A DNA stretch of 40,518 bases, from NCBI RefSeq assembly GCF_958445495.1, contig NZ_CAUCSQ010000039.1:1-40518 (forward strand), read 5' to 3'. Positions 24,400-32,660 of the stretch are shown one piece after another. Both the position numbers and the translations under genes were made by a program. Source of the DNA: an uncultured Bacteroides sp. GTDB taxonomy: Bacteria; Bacteroidota; Bacteroidia; Bacteroidales; Bacteroidaceae. The notes beneath the pieces were generated by a model. The model saw only the letters and a program-made list of their open reading frames with translations. It did not search any database and was not told the origin of the DNA. How positions within the stretch are numbered: position 1 is the stretch's first letter; each line of letters starts with the position of its first letter.

Positions 24400-25452
24400 T
24401 CAGCCCTTTCCAGAGGTACCGCTTTCGAGGATACTGACGATGGAAAACAGGGTGAAACAGATGGCTCCGAGTCCCGATAATACACGTGCCGGAATGAAGT
24501 AATCCGCATGTGCAGTAGCGAGTTCAAACACGAAAGCAGCCAGAAACAAACAGGCTAATGCCGTTAATACCGGAATTAGCGGAATACGGTTGGCTAATTT
24601 GAATTCGTGCCTCCATATCTTTGCCAAAAGGATTACTTTGCTCGAAATGCTGTAACATACCAAGCCGAGGCCAAGCATGATATAACCGGTAGTCCCGTTT
24701 GTGCTGTTTGAATCGGCAAAGATGACAAAAAGCCCCCATATAAAAGAGACGGAACCCATTAACAAAACTAGCTGCGGCCACTGGCGGCGTTCCTTTTCCG
24801 AATAAACGTTGCGTATTTGACGGGCAATGGTGGCTACCAATGCAATTAAGCTGGTACAAATGCATGCAAGGCCTACCATTACGTGTCCTGCAACAAAATA
24901 GGCGGGGTGGACATGGCTGTTTCCTAATAAAACAAATGCCCATATCCAGGCGATGAGTGAAATGACAGTCGCGACAATCTCCAGTGTCCGTTCTTGTCCC
25001 GATGTGAATGCCCCTTCAGGCACTTTATTTCCTGTACTTTTAGAATTGCCCGGAATCAAAGAAAACCGGGTGGATGAAGTCGCGGCAGTGGCTACACATC
25101 CCGTAATGAACCCGACACCGGCTATTACGTGGCCTGCAACGAAAGCGGAGGGAGAAGAAGCCATGCTGAAAATACAAATTCCGCCGATAACAGTCAATGC
25201 GGCTGCCAAGTAGCCGATAACCGGTAAAGCGTATTTTGCCGTTTCATTATAAGTATGTATGATTTGCCGGATAATGGTGGCGGCAGTACAAAATAACGCA
25301 ATGCATATCATACCTAGTGAAAACACGACGGGACCTGCTATGACGCGGTTTCCCGCATCCCCGTAACCATAGATGAACGCCCCGTATCCGAAGCAGAAGA
25401 TAGCCATTGCCAATGGGATTGCCCTGAATAAAATACTGATACTGTAATTCAT
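24400..25452 (-). CDS. DUF2776-like multi-pass membrane protein (YhiM-like)
   Basis: 350 residues, about ten membrane helices. Its length and pattern fit the DUF2776 family, which I believe includes E. coli YhiM (acid resistance); that recollection is moderate. A membrane motif recurs about five times: GPVVFSLGMICIALF (40-54), VAGHVIAGVGFITGC (105-119), VAGHVMVGLACICTS (187-201), GYIMLGLGLVCYSIS (256-270) and PARVLSGLGAICFTLF (321-336). This indicates duplication of a helical-hairpin unit of about 65-80 residues. Inner membrane; function unknown. It stands alone with no clear -7 box, convergent with the GNAT-nitrilase gene. Confidence 0.7.
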   Translation of the reverse strand: MNYSISILFRAIPLAMAIFCFGYGAFIYGYGDAGNRVIAGPVVFSLGMICIALFCTAATIIRQIIHTYNETAKYALPVIGYLAAALTVIGGICIFSMASSPSAFVAGHVIAGVGFITGCVATAATSSTRFSLIPGNSKSTGNKVPEGAFTSGQERTLEIVATVISLIAWIWAFVLLGNSHVHPAYFVAGHVMVGLACICTSLIALVATIARQIRNVYSEKERRQWPQLVLLMGSVSFIWGLFVIFADSNSTNGTTGYIMLGLGLVCYSISSKVILLAKIWRHEFKLANRIPLIPVLTALACLFLAAFVFELATAHADYFIPARVLSGLGAICFTLFSIVSILESGTSGKG

Positions 25453-25563
25453 AACTGAGTGTCTTTTAATTTTTCACTAGAACAAAGGGCTTTTCATTTT
25501 GTTTATGCCGGCAGTCATTTATAATCATTAACTTCACACGAATCTGATTAAAAGTCATTGCTT

Positions 25564-25597
25564 TTTGCTCAATTAAACAAATGTTTTTGTAAATTTG
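25564..25597 (+). promoter_or_regulatory. Promoter of ileS
   Basis: -7 TAAATTTG (25590-25597) with TTTG (25564-25567) 22 nt upstream. The leader of about 60 nt holds a short GGGGA/TCCCC inverted repeat and a doubled AAATTGT. No T-box structure is seen. Confidence 0.6.
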
Positions 25598-25661
25598 CAC
25601 CCTTAAAAATGGGGATTCCCCTCAAATTGTAAATTGTAAAAGTAAAATCGTAGATATAGCT

Positions 25662-28600
25662 ATGGGTAAGAGATTTACTGAATATTCGCAGTTTGACCTT
25701 TCACAGGTAAACAAAGATGTATTGAAGAAGTGGGATGAAAACCAGGTTTTCGCCAAGAGTATGACAGAACGTGACGGCTGTCCTTCATTCGTGTTTTTTG
25801 AAGGGCCTCCCTCGGCCAATGGCATGCCGGGTATCCACCATGTAATGGCGCGTACCATTAAGGATATATTCTGCCGTTACAAAACGATGAAAGGTTACCA
25901 GGTGAAGCGTAAAGCCGGATGGGACACCCACGGGCTTCCGGTGGAACTGGGAGTGGAAAAGGCGTTGGGAATCACGAAAGAAGATATCGGTAAAAAAATC
26001 TCCGTAGCCGAATATAATGCCGCCTGCCGGAAAGATGTGATGAAGTTTACCAAAGAATGGGAAGACCTGACCCATCAAATGGGATATTGGGTAGATATGA
26101 AACATCCTTATATCACCTATGACAACCGTTATATCGAAACTCTGTGGTGGCTTTTAAAACAGTTATATAAAAAAGGATTATTATATAAAGGATATACGAT
26201 TCAGCCGTATTCGCCGGCTGCCGGAACCGGATTGAGTTCTCATGAGTTGAATCAGCCGGGATGTTATCGTGATGTGAAGGATACGACGGTCGTTGCCCAG
26301 TTCAAGATAAAGAATCCCAAACCGGAAATGACAGGATGGGGGACTCCCTATTTCCTGGCATGGACAACCACCCCTTGGACATTGCCCTCAAATACGGCGC
26401 TTTGCGTAGGTCCGAAGTTTGACTATGTGGTTGTCCAATCGTACAACGCTTATAACGGGGAACCCGTTACCGTTGTTCTGGCAAAAGCTCTGTTGCCTAC
26501 TCTTTTCAATCCGAAAGCCGCCGGTTTGGCATTGGAAGATTATAAGCCCGGAGATAAACTGGTTCCGTTTAAGGTCGTTGCCGAATATAAAGGCACGGAA
26601 CTGGTCGGCATGGAATACGAACAGCTTATTCCTTGGGTGAAACCGGTGGAGATAACTGAAGACGGAACGTGGAAAGCCAGTGATAAAGGATTCCGTGTAA
26701 TCCAGGGCGACTATGTCACGGTAGAAGACGGAACGGGTATTGTCCATATCGCGCCGACGTTTGGTGCGGATGATGCTTATGTGGCACGTGCTGCGGGAAT
26801 CCCGTCGCTTTTCATGATTAACCGGAAAGGTGAAACCCGTCCCATGGTAGATTTGACCGGTAAATTCTATTTGCTGGATGAATTGGACGAAAGATTCGTT
26901 AAAGAGTGCGTTGATGTGGATAAATACGGGGAATACCAGGGGGCATGGGTAAAGAATGCTTATGACCCGCAATTTACGGTAGACGGGAAATTCGACGAGA
27001 AAGCCGCCCAAGCCGCCGAATCTTTGGATATTGTTCTCTGTATGATGATGAAAGCCAACAAGCAGGCTTTCAAGATTGAGAAACATGTTCACAATTATCC
27101 GCATTGTTGGCGTACCGACAAGCCGGTGTTATATTATCCTTTGGATAGCTGGTTTATCCGTTCTACGGCCTGCAAGGAGCGTATGATAGAACTGAACAAG
27201 ACTATCAACTGGAAACCTGAATCTACCGGAACCGGGCGTTTCGGAAAATGGCTGGAAAACCTGAATGACTGGAATTTAAGCCGTTCGCGCTATTGGGGAA
27301 CGCCGCTTCCTATCTGGCGCACGGAAGACAATACGGACGAAAAGTGCATCGAATCCGTAGAAGAGCTTTATAATGAAATAGAAAAGGCTGTTGCCGCCGG
27401 ATTCATGAAATCGAACCCGTATAAGGACAAAGGATTTGTTCCGGGTGAATACACGGAAGAAAATTATGATAAGATAGATTTGCACCGTCCTTATGTGGAT
27501 GATATCATTCTGGTGTCTAAGGATGGAAAGCCGATGAAACGTGAGACAGACCTGATTGATGTCTGGTTCGATTCGGGCGCTATGCCTTATGCCCAGATTC
27601 ACTATCCGTTTGAAAACAAGGAATTATTGGACGGCCGCCAGGTATATCCTGCAGATTTTATAGCGGAAGGAGTAGACCAGACACGCGGATGGTTCTTCAC
27701 GTTGCATGCCATCGCTGCGATGGTGTTTGATAGTGTTTCTTATAAAGCCGTGATTTCTAACGGCTTGGTGTTGGATAAAAACGGCAATAAGATGTCCAAA
27801 CGTTTGGGAAATGCCGTCGATCCGTTCAGTACGATTGAAAAATACGGTTCCGACCCGTTGCGCTGGTATATGATTACCAATTCTTCTCCGTGGGATAACC
27901 TGAAGTTTGATGTAGACGGTATTGAAGAAGTCCGCCGTAAGTTTTTCGGTACTTTATACAACACTTATTCATTCTTTGCGCTTTATGCCAATGTAGACGG
28001 ATTTGAATACAAGGAGGCCGATGTGCCGATGGCGGAACGTCCGGAAATCGACCGCTGGATTCTGTCCGTATTGAATACGCTGGTAAAAGAAGTGGATACC
28101 TGCTATAACGAATACGAACCGACTAAGGCAGGACGTTTGATTTCTGATTTTGTCAATGACAATTTGTCTAACTGGTACGTCCGGTTAAATCGTAAACGCT
28201 TCTGGGGCGGTGAATTTACACAAGATAAATTGTCCGCTTATCAAACATTATATACCTGCCTTGAGACGGTTGCCAAGTTGATGGCTCCTATTTCTCCGTT
28301 CTATGCAGACCGTTTGTATCTGGATTTGATTGCGGCGACAGGACGTGACAAGGTGGTTTCCGTCCATCTGGCTAAATTCCCGGAATATCGGGAGGAGATG
28401 ATAAACAAGGAATTGGAGGCGCGCATGCAGATGGCACAGGATGTTACTTCCATGGTATTGGCCTTACGCCGTAAAGTAAACATTAAAGTGCGCCAGCCGT
28501 TGCAGTGTATCATGATACCCGTGTTGGACGAGGAACAGAAAGAACATATCGAGGCTGTGAAGAATTTAATCATGAATGAGGTGAATGTCAAAGAGATTAA

Positions 28601-29150
28601 ATTCGTTGACGGTGCGGCCGGCGTGTTAGTGAAGAAGGTGAAGTGTGACTTTAAGAAGTTAGGACCGAAATTCGGCAAGCAGATGAAATCCGTAGCCGCC
28701 GCCGTTGCGGAACTGTCGCAAGAGGCAATCGCGGAACTGGAAAAGAACGGGAAATATGCATTGGACCTGAACGGTACGGAAGCCGTTATCGAGATATCGG
28801 ATGTAGAAATTATCAGTGAGGATATTCCGGGATGGCTGGTTGCCAATGAAGGCAGGCTGACTGTGGCGCTGGAGGTTACCATCACTGAAGAGTTGCGTCG
28901 GGAAGGTATCGCCCGTGAATTGGTGAACCGCATACAAAATATACGTAAATCAAACGGTTTTGAGATTACTGACAAAATAAAAGTGACAATCTCGAAAAAT
29001 ACGCAAACAGATGATGCGGTAAATGAATATAATACTTATATTTGTAACCAAGTTCTGGCAACCTCCCTTCAACTTGCAGATGAGGTGAAAGACGGTACGG
29101 AGCTTAGTTTTGACGATTTCTCGCTGTTTGTGAACGTGATAAAAGACTAA
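25662..29150 (+). CDS. ileS: Isoleucyl-tRNA synthetase, eukaryote-like long form
   Basis: 1162 residues. It charges tRNA-Ile with isoleucine and edits valine. The class I HIGH motif is PSANGMPGIHH (50-60). The KMSKR loop is KMSKR (710-714) in NGNKMSKRLGNAVDP. The CP1 editing domain holds the TTPWTLPSNTA block, and a long C-terminal anticodon region follows from about residue 800. Length, the EGPPSANGMPGIHH context and the lack of a C-terminal zinc finger mark the type 2 (eukaryote-like) form that also occurs in mupirocin-insensitive bacteria. First gene of a run with the DksA-like gene and lspA. The ATG at 25662 directly starts the conserved N-terminus. Confidence 0.96.
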   Translation: MGKRFTEYSQFDLSQVNKDVLKKWDENQVFAKSMTERDGCPSFVFFEGPPSANGMPGIHHVMARTIKDIFCRYKTMKGYQVKRKAGWDTHGLPVELGVEKALGITKEDIGKKISVAEYNAACRKDVMKFTKEWEDLTHQMGYWVDMKHPYITYDNRYIETLWWLLKQLYKKGLLYKGYTIQPYSPAAGTGLSSHELNQPGCYRDVKDTTVVAQFKIKNPKPEMTGWGTPYFLAWTTTPWTLPSNTALCVGPKFDYVVVQSYNAYNGEPVTVVLAKALLPTLFNPKAAGLALEDYKPGDKLVPFKVVAEYKGTELVGMEYEQLIPWVKPVEITEDGTWKASDKGFRVIQGDYVTVEDGTGIVHIAPTFGADDAYVARAAGIPSLFMINRKGETRPMVDLTGKFYLLDELDERFVKECVDVDKYGEYQGAWVKNAYDPQFTVDGKFDEKAAQAAESLDIVLCMMMKANKQAFKIEKHVHNYPHCWRTDKPVLYYPLDSWFIRSTACKERMIELNKTINWKPESTGTGRFGKWLENLNDWNLSRSRYWGTPLPIWRTEDNTDEKCIESVEELYNEIEKAVAAGFMKSNPYKDKGFVPGEYTEENYDKIDLHRPYVDDIILVSKDGKPMKRETDLIDVWFDSGAMPYAQIHYPFENKELLDGRQVYPADFIAEGVDQTRGWFFTLHAIAAMVFDSVSYKAVISNGLVLDKNGNKMSKRLGNAVDPFSTIEKYGSDPLRWYMITNSSPWDNLKFDVDGIEEVRRKFFGTLYNTYSFFALYANVDGFEYKEADVPMAERPEIDRWILSVLNTLVKEVDTCYNEYEPTKAGRLISDFVNDNLSNWYVRLNRKRFWGGEFTQDKLSAYQTLYTCLETVAKLMAPISPFYADRLYLDLIAATGRDKVVSVHLAKFPEYREEMINKELEARMQMAQDVTSMVLALRRKVNIKVRQPLQCIMIPVLDEEQKEHIEAVKNLIMNEVNVKEIKFVDGAAGVLVKKVKCDFKKLGPKFGKQMKSVAAAVAELSQEAIAELEKNGKYALDLNGTEAVIEISDVEIISEDIPGWLVANEGRLTVALEVTITEELRREGIARELVNRIQNIRKSNGFEITDKIKVTISKNTQTDDAVNEYNTYICNQVLATSLQLADEVKDGTELSFDDFSLFVNVIKD

Positions 29151-29193
29151 TACTATAAATAATATGCGATTAACCTTTTAAATATGTAAAATT

Positions 29194-29574
29194 ATGGCAG
29201 AAAAGACTAGATATTCGGATGCGGAGCTCGAAGAATTCCGTGCCATTATTATGGAGAAACTGGAATTAGCGCAACGTGACTATGAACAGTTGAAAAAAAG
29301 CCTGATGGGACTGGACGGCAATGATACCGACGATACGTCACCCACGTATAAAGTGTTGGAAGAAGGAGCCAATACGCTTTCCAAAGAGGAAACGACCCGT
29401 TTGGCGCAACGGCAGTTGAAGTTTATCCAGGGATTACAGGCTGCTTTGGTGCGTATCGAGAATAAAACATACGGCATTTGCCGTGAAACGGGAAAATTGA
29501 TTCCGGCTGAACGCTTGCGCGCTGTTCCTCATGCTACATTGAGTATCGAGGCTAAAAATAGCGGTAAAAAATAA
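29194..29574 (+). CDS. DksA/TraR-like coiled-coil protein without zinc-finger cysteines
   Basis: 126 residues. Helix 1 (8-40), an acidic turn LDGNDTDDTSPTY (40-52) and helix 2 (53-92) form the DksA-type coiled-coil hairpin. The C-terminal module YGICRETGKLIPAERLRAVPHATLSIEAK keeps the DksA/TraR shape, but only one Cys (C96) remains where four would bind zinc. The acidic tip could reach the RNA polymerase secondary channel as in DksA (family knowledge; binding here is inference). Cytosolic. It lies 43 bp after ileS and about 100 bp before lspA, likely one transcript. Confidence 0.88.
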   Translation: MAEKTRYSDAELEEFRAIIMEKLELAQRDYEQLKKSLMGLDGNDTDDTSPTYKVLEEGANTLSKEETTRLAQRQLKFIQGLQAALVRIENKTYGICRETGKLIPAERLRAVPHATLSIEAKNSGKK

Positions 29575-29603
29575 TAGATAGCAAGACAGGCTACGGGTAA
29601 TGG

Positions 29604-29645
29604 GCTACAAGTAGCTGCGTAATGTTTACGCACGGCACTTGTAGC
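29604..29645 (+). promoter_or_regulatory. Strong hairpin in the lspA leader
   Basis: GCTACAAGT (29604-29612) pairs with ACTTGTAGC (29637-29645); inside it TGCGTAA (29616-29622) pairs with TTACGCA (29626-29632). There is no T-run. It ends 27 bp before the lspA ATG, so it may attenuate or protect the message. Confidence 0.65.
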
Positions 29646-29672
29646 TCGTTATGTTTAATTTATAATGTACAC

Positions 29673-30335
29673 ATGAAGAAACTATTCACGAAGGGGACGG
29701 TTGCCTTAACCGTTATCTTTTCCGTATTGATTATCGACCAGGTGATTAAAATCTGGATAAAGACGAATATGTACTGGCACGAAAGCATACGTGTGACAGA
29801 CTGGTTTTATATTTATTTTACCGAAAATAACGGAATGGCTTTCGGTATGGAAATTTTCGGCAAGTTGTTTCTGACCACTTTCCGGATTGTCGCAGTGATA
29901 TTGATAGGATGGTATCTTTATAAAATAATAAAGAAGGGCTTTAAAACCGGGTATATCGTTTGTGTAGCCCTTATTTTGACCGGTGCTTTGGGAAATATCA
30001 TAGATAGTGTATTTTATGGAGTTATTTTCAATGAAAGCACTCATTCGCAAGTTGCCAGTTTCATGCCTGAGAACGGAGGATATTCTACCTGGTTTTATGG
30101 CAAGGTAGTGGATATGTTCTATTTTCCTATCATAGATACGAACTGGCCTGCATGGATGCCATTTGTCGGCGGGGAACATTTCATATTTTTCAGCCCGATT
30201 TTTAATTTTGCGGATGCTGCCATTAGCTGTGGCATCATTGCTTTATTGCTTTTTTACAGTAAGTATTTGAATGAGTCTTATCATTCATTGGATAAAAAAA
30301 GCGCTAAAAAAGAGATTGAGGGCCATGAGAAGTAA
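29673..30335 (+). CDS. lspA: Signal peptidase II (lipoprotein signal peptidase)
   Basis: 220 residues. A four-helix inner-membrane aspartic peptidase that removes signal peptides of lipoproteins after lipid attachment. Conserved blocks are IDQVIKIWI (21-29), TENNGMAFGM (50-59), GALGNIIDSVFYG (catalytic D111) and FNFADAAISCGI (catalytic D181). It is longer than the usual 160-170 residues because of an insertion around 117-170 between the two Asp blocks, a Bacteroidota trait. ATG 29673 gives the standard N-terminus; a longer frame would begin inside the leader hairpin. Its last 11 bp overlap the next gene, a lipoprotein that is itself an expected substrate. Confidence 0.94.
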   Translation: MKKLFTKGTVALTVIFSVLIIDQVIKIWIKTNMYWHESIRVTDWFYIYFTENNGMAFGMEIFGKLFLTTFRIVAVILIGWYLYKIIKKGFKTGYIVCVALILTGALGNIIDSVFYGVIFNESTHSQVASFMPENGGYSTWFYGKVVDMFYFPIIDTNWPAWMPFVGGEHFIFFSPIFNFADAAISCGIIALLLFYSKYLNESYHSLDKKSAKKEIEGHEK

Positions 30336-31404
30336 ATTCCGGTTTCATCTGTGTGTTATTTGCATGGTTGCGCTTGCGGTAGCCGGGTGTAAAGTGAAAA
30401 GGCCGGGCGATGTGATTCCGGAATCGGAGATGGAAAATTTGTTATATGACTATCATCTGGCAAAATCCATGGGAGACAATCTTCCTTACAACGAAAACTA
30501 TAAGAAAGCGTTATATATTGATGCCGTTTTTAAGAAATACGGGACAACACGGGCTGTCTTTGACTCGTCTATGGTCTGGTACACACGTAACACGGAGATT
30601 TTATCGAAAATTTATGAAAGAGTAAAGAAGCGTCTGAAAGATGAACAGGAACTTGTCGGCGATTTGATTGCCAAGCGTGATAAGAAGCCGAAAATGACTA
30701 AGCAGGGCGACAGCATTGATGTCTGGCCGTGGCAGCGCATGGTTCGTCTGACGGGTAAGGTAATGAATAACCGGTATGCATTTGTTTTGCCTACCGATTC
30801 CAATTATAAAGACCGGGATACTTTGGTGTGGGAAGTGCGGTACAGTTTCTTGGAACCGTTGGTTGCGGATTCTTTGAGGGCTGTCGCTATGGCGATGCAG
30901 GTTATTTATGAGAAAGATACGATTAGCTGTTGGAAGACTGTGACCGGAGCGGGTATTCAACAGATTCGCCTGTTTGCGGATACTTTGGGACAAATGAAAG
31001 AAATAAAAGGTTTCATTTACTATCCGGTGTTGGGAGAGCAGAAAGGCGGAGCGTTGTTAGCGGAGCGTTTTACAATGACTCGCTATCATTGCAGAGATAC
31101 GCTCGCATTTGCCGTTCGTGATTCTTTAAATAAAGCGGAAGCTTTGAAGAGGGATTCTTTGAAGAAGGTCTCGGACAAAGAAAAAGCGGATTCTTTACGT
31201 AATAGGCCGGCAGCAGGCAATAAGGATGAAGTCCAACGTCTGACACCGGAAGAGTTGAACCGTCGCCGTACGAAGGCACAACGCGAGAAGAAACCCGAAC
31301 AGATTGAGGTTGAACGGCATATCCAGCAGGAAAGGATAGAGCAGAGGAGGGAACGGCAGATGAATCAACGCCGGCAGCAACAGCAAAGGCGCCGGAATCA
31401 ATAA
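30325..31404 (+). CDS. DUF4296 lipoprotein
   Basis: 359 residues. The signal peptide MRSKFRFHLCVICMVALAVAG ends in a lipobox with C22 as the lipidated residue. Residues 30-125 (PESEMENLLYDYHLAKSMGD and following helices) match DUF4296, a Bacteroidota family of unknown function. A beta-rich middle (about 140-255) follows, then a highly charged tail ending in Arg/Gln-rich sequence (about 300-359) that looks disordered. Periplasm- or outer-membrane-attached. The start overlaps the lspA stop by 11 bp (ATG 30325), implying translational coupling; an upstream in-frame ATG at 30271 lies within lspA and would bury the signal peptide. Confidence 0.88.
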   Translation: MRSKFRFHLCVICMVALAVAGCKVKRPGDVIPESEMENLLYDYHLAKSMGDNLPYNENYKKALYIDAVFKKYGTTRAVFDSSMVWYTRNTEILSKIYERVKKRLKDEQELVGDLIAKRDKKPKMTKQGDSIDVWPWQRMVRLTGKVMNNRYAFVLPTDSNYKDRDTLVWEVRYSFLEPLVADSLRAVAMAMQVIYEKDTISCWKTVTGAGIQQIRLFADTLGQMKEIKGFIYYPVLGEQKGGALLAERFTMTRYHCRDTLAFAVRDSLNKAEALKRDSLKKVSDKEKADSLRNRPAAGNKDEVQRLTPEELNRRRTKAQREKKPEQIEVERHIQQERIEQRRERQMNQRRQQQQRRRNQ

Positions 31405-31416
31405 TCTGCGGATGGC

Positions 31417-31803
31417 ATGAAACGTTTTGCATCTCATTATTTGTTTTTACCGGAAGTCGGGTTTATCAGGCAACAGGTGGTAGAGGTAACCGCTGAAGGA
31501 ACTGTCCGGGCTATATTCCCGTTGACGGAAGAGGTCGAGTCGGTTGAATGGATGCCGGGGGTGATTGCCTTACTCTCTGCCGCCCAGGTTGAGGACTTAA
31601 AAAACACCGGAATGGTTTTTAAAACCATTCCGGTGTTTCAAATAAACCATCCGGTTGTTTTAAATCAATCTCCTTTATGTTTTAAAAAAACATTCAATGG
31701 ATTTTGTGGAAGTGGGGAAGCATTGTTTCCCGTATTGTTCTATCCGTTTGATTTTATTTCCATGCAGCCTGTCGGCGGAACTCGGCACAGATTACTGCGG
31801 TAG
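31417..31803 (+). CDS. Uncharacterised small protein interrupted in frame by palindromes
   Basis: 128 residues, starting 12 bp after the DUF4296 gene. The N-terminal 55 residues (MKRFASHYLFLPEVGFIRQQ to WMPGVIALL) are beta-rich and look like a genuine conserved domain, vaguely like the composite domain that opens amidohydrolases but with no metal site. The middle (about 62-95) is encoded by palindromic DNA (31602-31690). The C-terminal LFYPFDFISMQPVGGTRHRL looks protein-like, but its last 50 bp overlap the convergent methyltransferase gene. Either the whole frame is a gene carrying an inserted repeat, or the real protein is shorter. Cytosolic; function unknown. Confidence 0.55.
   Translation: MKRFASHYLFLPEVGFIRQQVVEVTAEGTVRAIFPLTEEVESVEWMPGVIALLSAAQVEDLKNTGMVFKTIPVFQINHPVVLNQSPLCFKKTFNGFCGSGEALFPVLFYPFDFISMQPVGGTRHRLLR
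31602..31690. repeat. Second TTTAAA-centred palindrome array
   Basis: The first unit is a perfect inverted repeat with 18-bp arms (31602-31619 and 31621-31638, AACACCGGAATGG..) around one base. TTTAAA centres recur at about 31620.5, 31661.5 and 31683.5, with a decayed TTTCAAA near 31639; steps are about 19-22 bp. The first unit could also fold as a terminator. The layout is close to 24305-24387 although the arms differ. Confidence 0.7.
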
Positions 31804-32521
31804 CTATGGCTACATTAAGCGATTCGGCTGTTTCCCGGCCTTGCGGATAATTGGGGATATACAGTTTTCTATTAATCAGGCTCTCCACTTCTTTTCCTAT
31901 GCCGTTTCCTTCGTTTCCCATGACAACCAGCCCGTTGGCGGACAAGGGTTGTTCATACATGTTTTTTCCGTCCAGGAAAGTACCGAATACCGGTATGTCT
32001 TTGTCGAGTGAACGGATGAAACCGGGGAGAGAGGTGTAATGTACTTTTACTCTTGCAATTCCTCCCATAGTGGCTTGTATTGTCTTGGGATTATAAACGT
32101 CCACCGTGTTTTGTGAACAGATGACATGTTCAATGCCGAACCAGTCGGCCAGGCGGATGATGGTTCCCAAGTTGCCGGGGTCTTGGATATCGTCTAATGC
32201 CAGACAAAGGGAATGGCGGACGGATTCCGGATTCAGGGAATATTGGGGTTGCTCAAAAATAGCGAGTACGTCTTGCGGGGTTTTCAGCAAACTGGCGCGT
32301 GAAAGGTCTTCTTGAGATATTTCGGCGATTTCGTCTGCCTTGAGATTCGGATGCCCTTTTAACCAGGAGTCGGTAGCAGCCAGAAAACGGCAGGGGAAAT
32401 GACCGAGCAAATCGCCTACCAGCTTAGGACCTTCGGCAAGGAATACCCGTTCCTCCTTACGTACTTTCTTTAATTCCAGTGAGCGGATGTATTTTATTTT
32501 GTTTTTACTTAACGGTATCAT
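31754..32521 (-). CDS. TrmH/SpoU-family RNA 2'-O-methyltransferase
   Basis: 255 residues. The three knotted SPOUT motifs are present: motif 1 IQDPGNLGTIIRLADW (112-127), motif 2 VMGNEGNGI (200-208) and motif 3 TAESLNVAIATAV (231-243). An N-terminal substrate-binding domain (1-95, with IRSLELKKVRKEERVFLAEG) gives the TrmH/RlmB-type layout. It methylates ribose 2'-O of tRNA or rRNA with SAM; the target nucleotide cannot be told. Cytosolic. Divergent from tamL and convergent with the small gene at 31417-31803, whose frame overlaps its 3' end by 50 bp. Start ATG 32521 follows a -7 box at 32538-32545. Confidence 0.93.
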   Translation of the reverse strand: MIPLSKNKIKYIRSLELKKVRKEERVFLAEGPKLVGDLLGHFPCRFLAATDSWLKGHPNLKADEIAEISQEDLSRASLLKTPQDVLAIFEQPQYSLNPESVRHSLCLALDDIQDPGNLGTIIRLADWFGIEHVICSQNTVDVYNPKTIQATMGGIARVKVHYTSLPGFIRSLDKDIPVFGTFLDGKNMYEQPLSANGLVVMGNEGNGIGKEVESLINRKLYIPNYPQGRETAESLNVAIATAVICAEFRRQAAWK

Positions 32522-32537
32522 AAATCTAATTTTGCAA

Positions 32538-32545
32538 CAAAGCTA
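32538..32545 (-). promoter_or_regulatory. -7 box of the RNA methyltransferase gene
   Basis: TAGCTTTG on the minus strand, 16 nt from the ATG, giving a leader of about 10 nt. No clear -33. Confidence 0.6.
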
Positions 32546-32618
32546 TAAAGATATTTCCAATCTATCCTTACTTTCCTCTCTTTTTCTTAATTTATTTTTC
32601 CCGTCAGAAAATATAATT

Positions 32619-32626
32619 TATCTTTG
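32619..32626 (+). promoter_or_regulatory. -7 box of tamL
   Basis: TATCTTTG at 32619-32626, with a T-rich -33 region near 32596. The leader of about 30 nt ends at ATG 32661, supporting that start over an upstream in-frame ATG at 32487. Confidence 0.7.
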
Positions 32627-32660
32627 TAAGCGCATTTTGCGCTATCGATGTAAAAACCGT

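Noticed and set aside
25598..25661. T-box or other riboswitch before ileS
   Set aside because: The leader is only about 60 nt, and no T-box sequence or terminator pair is seen.
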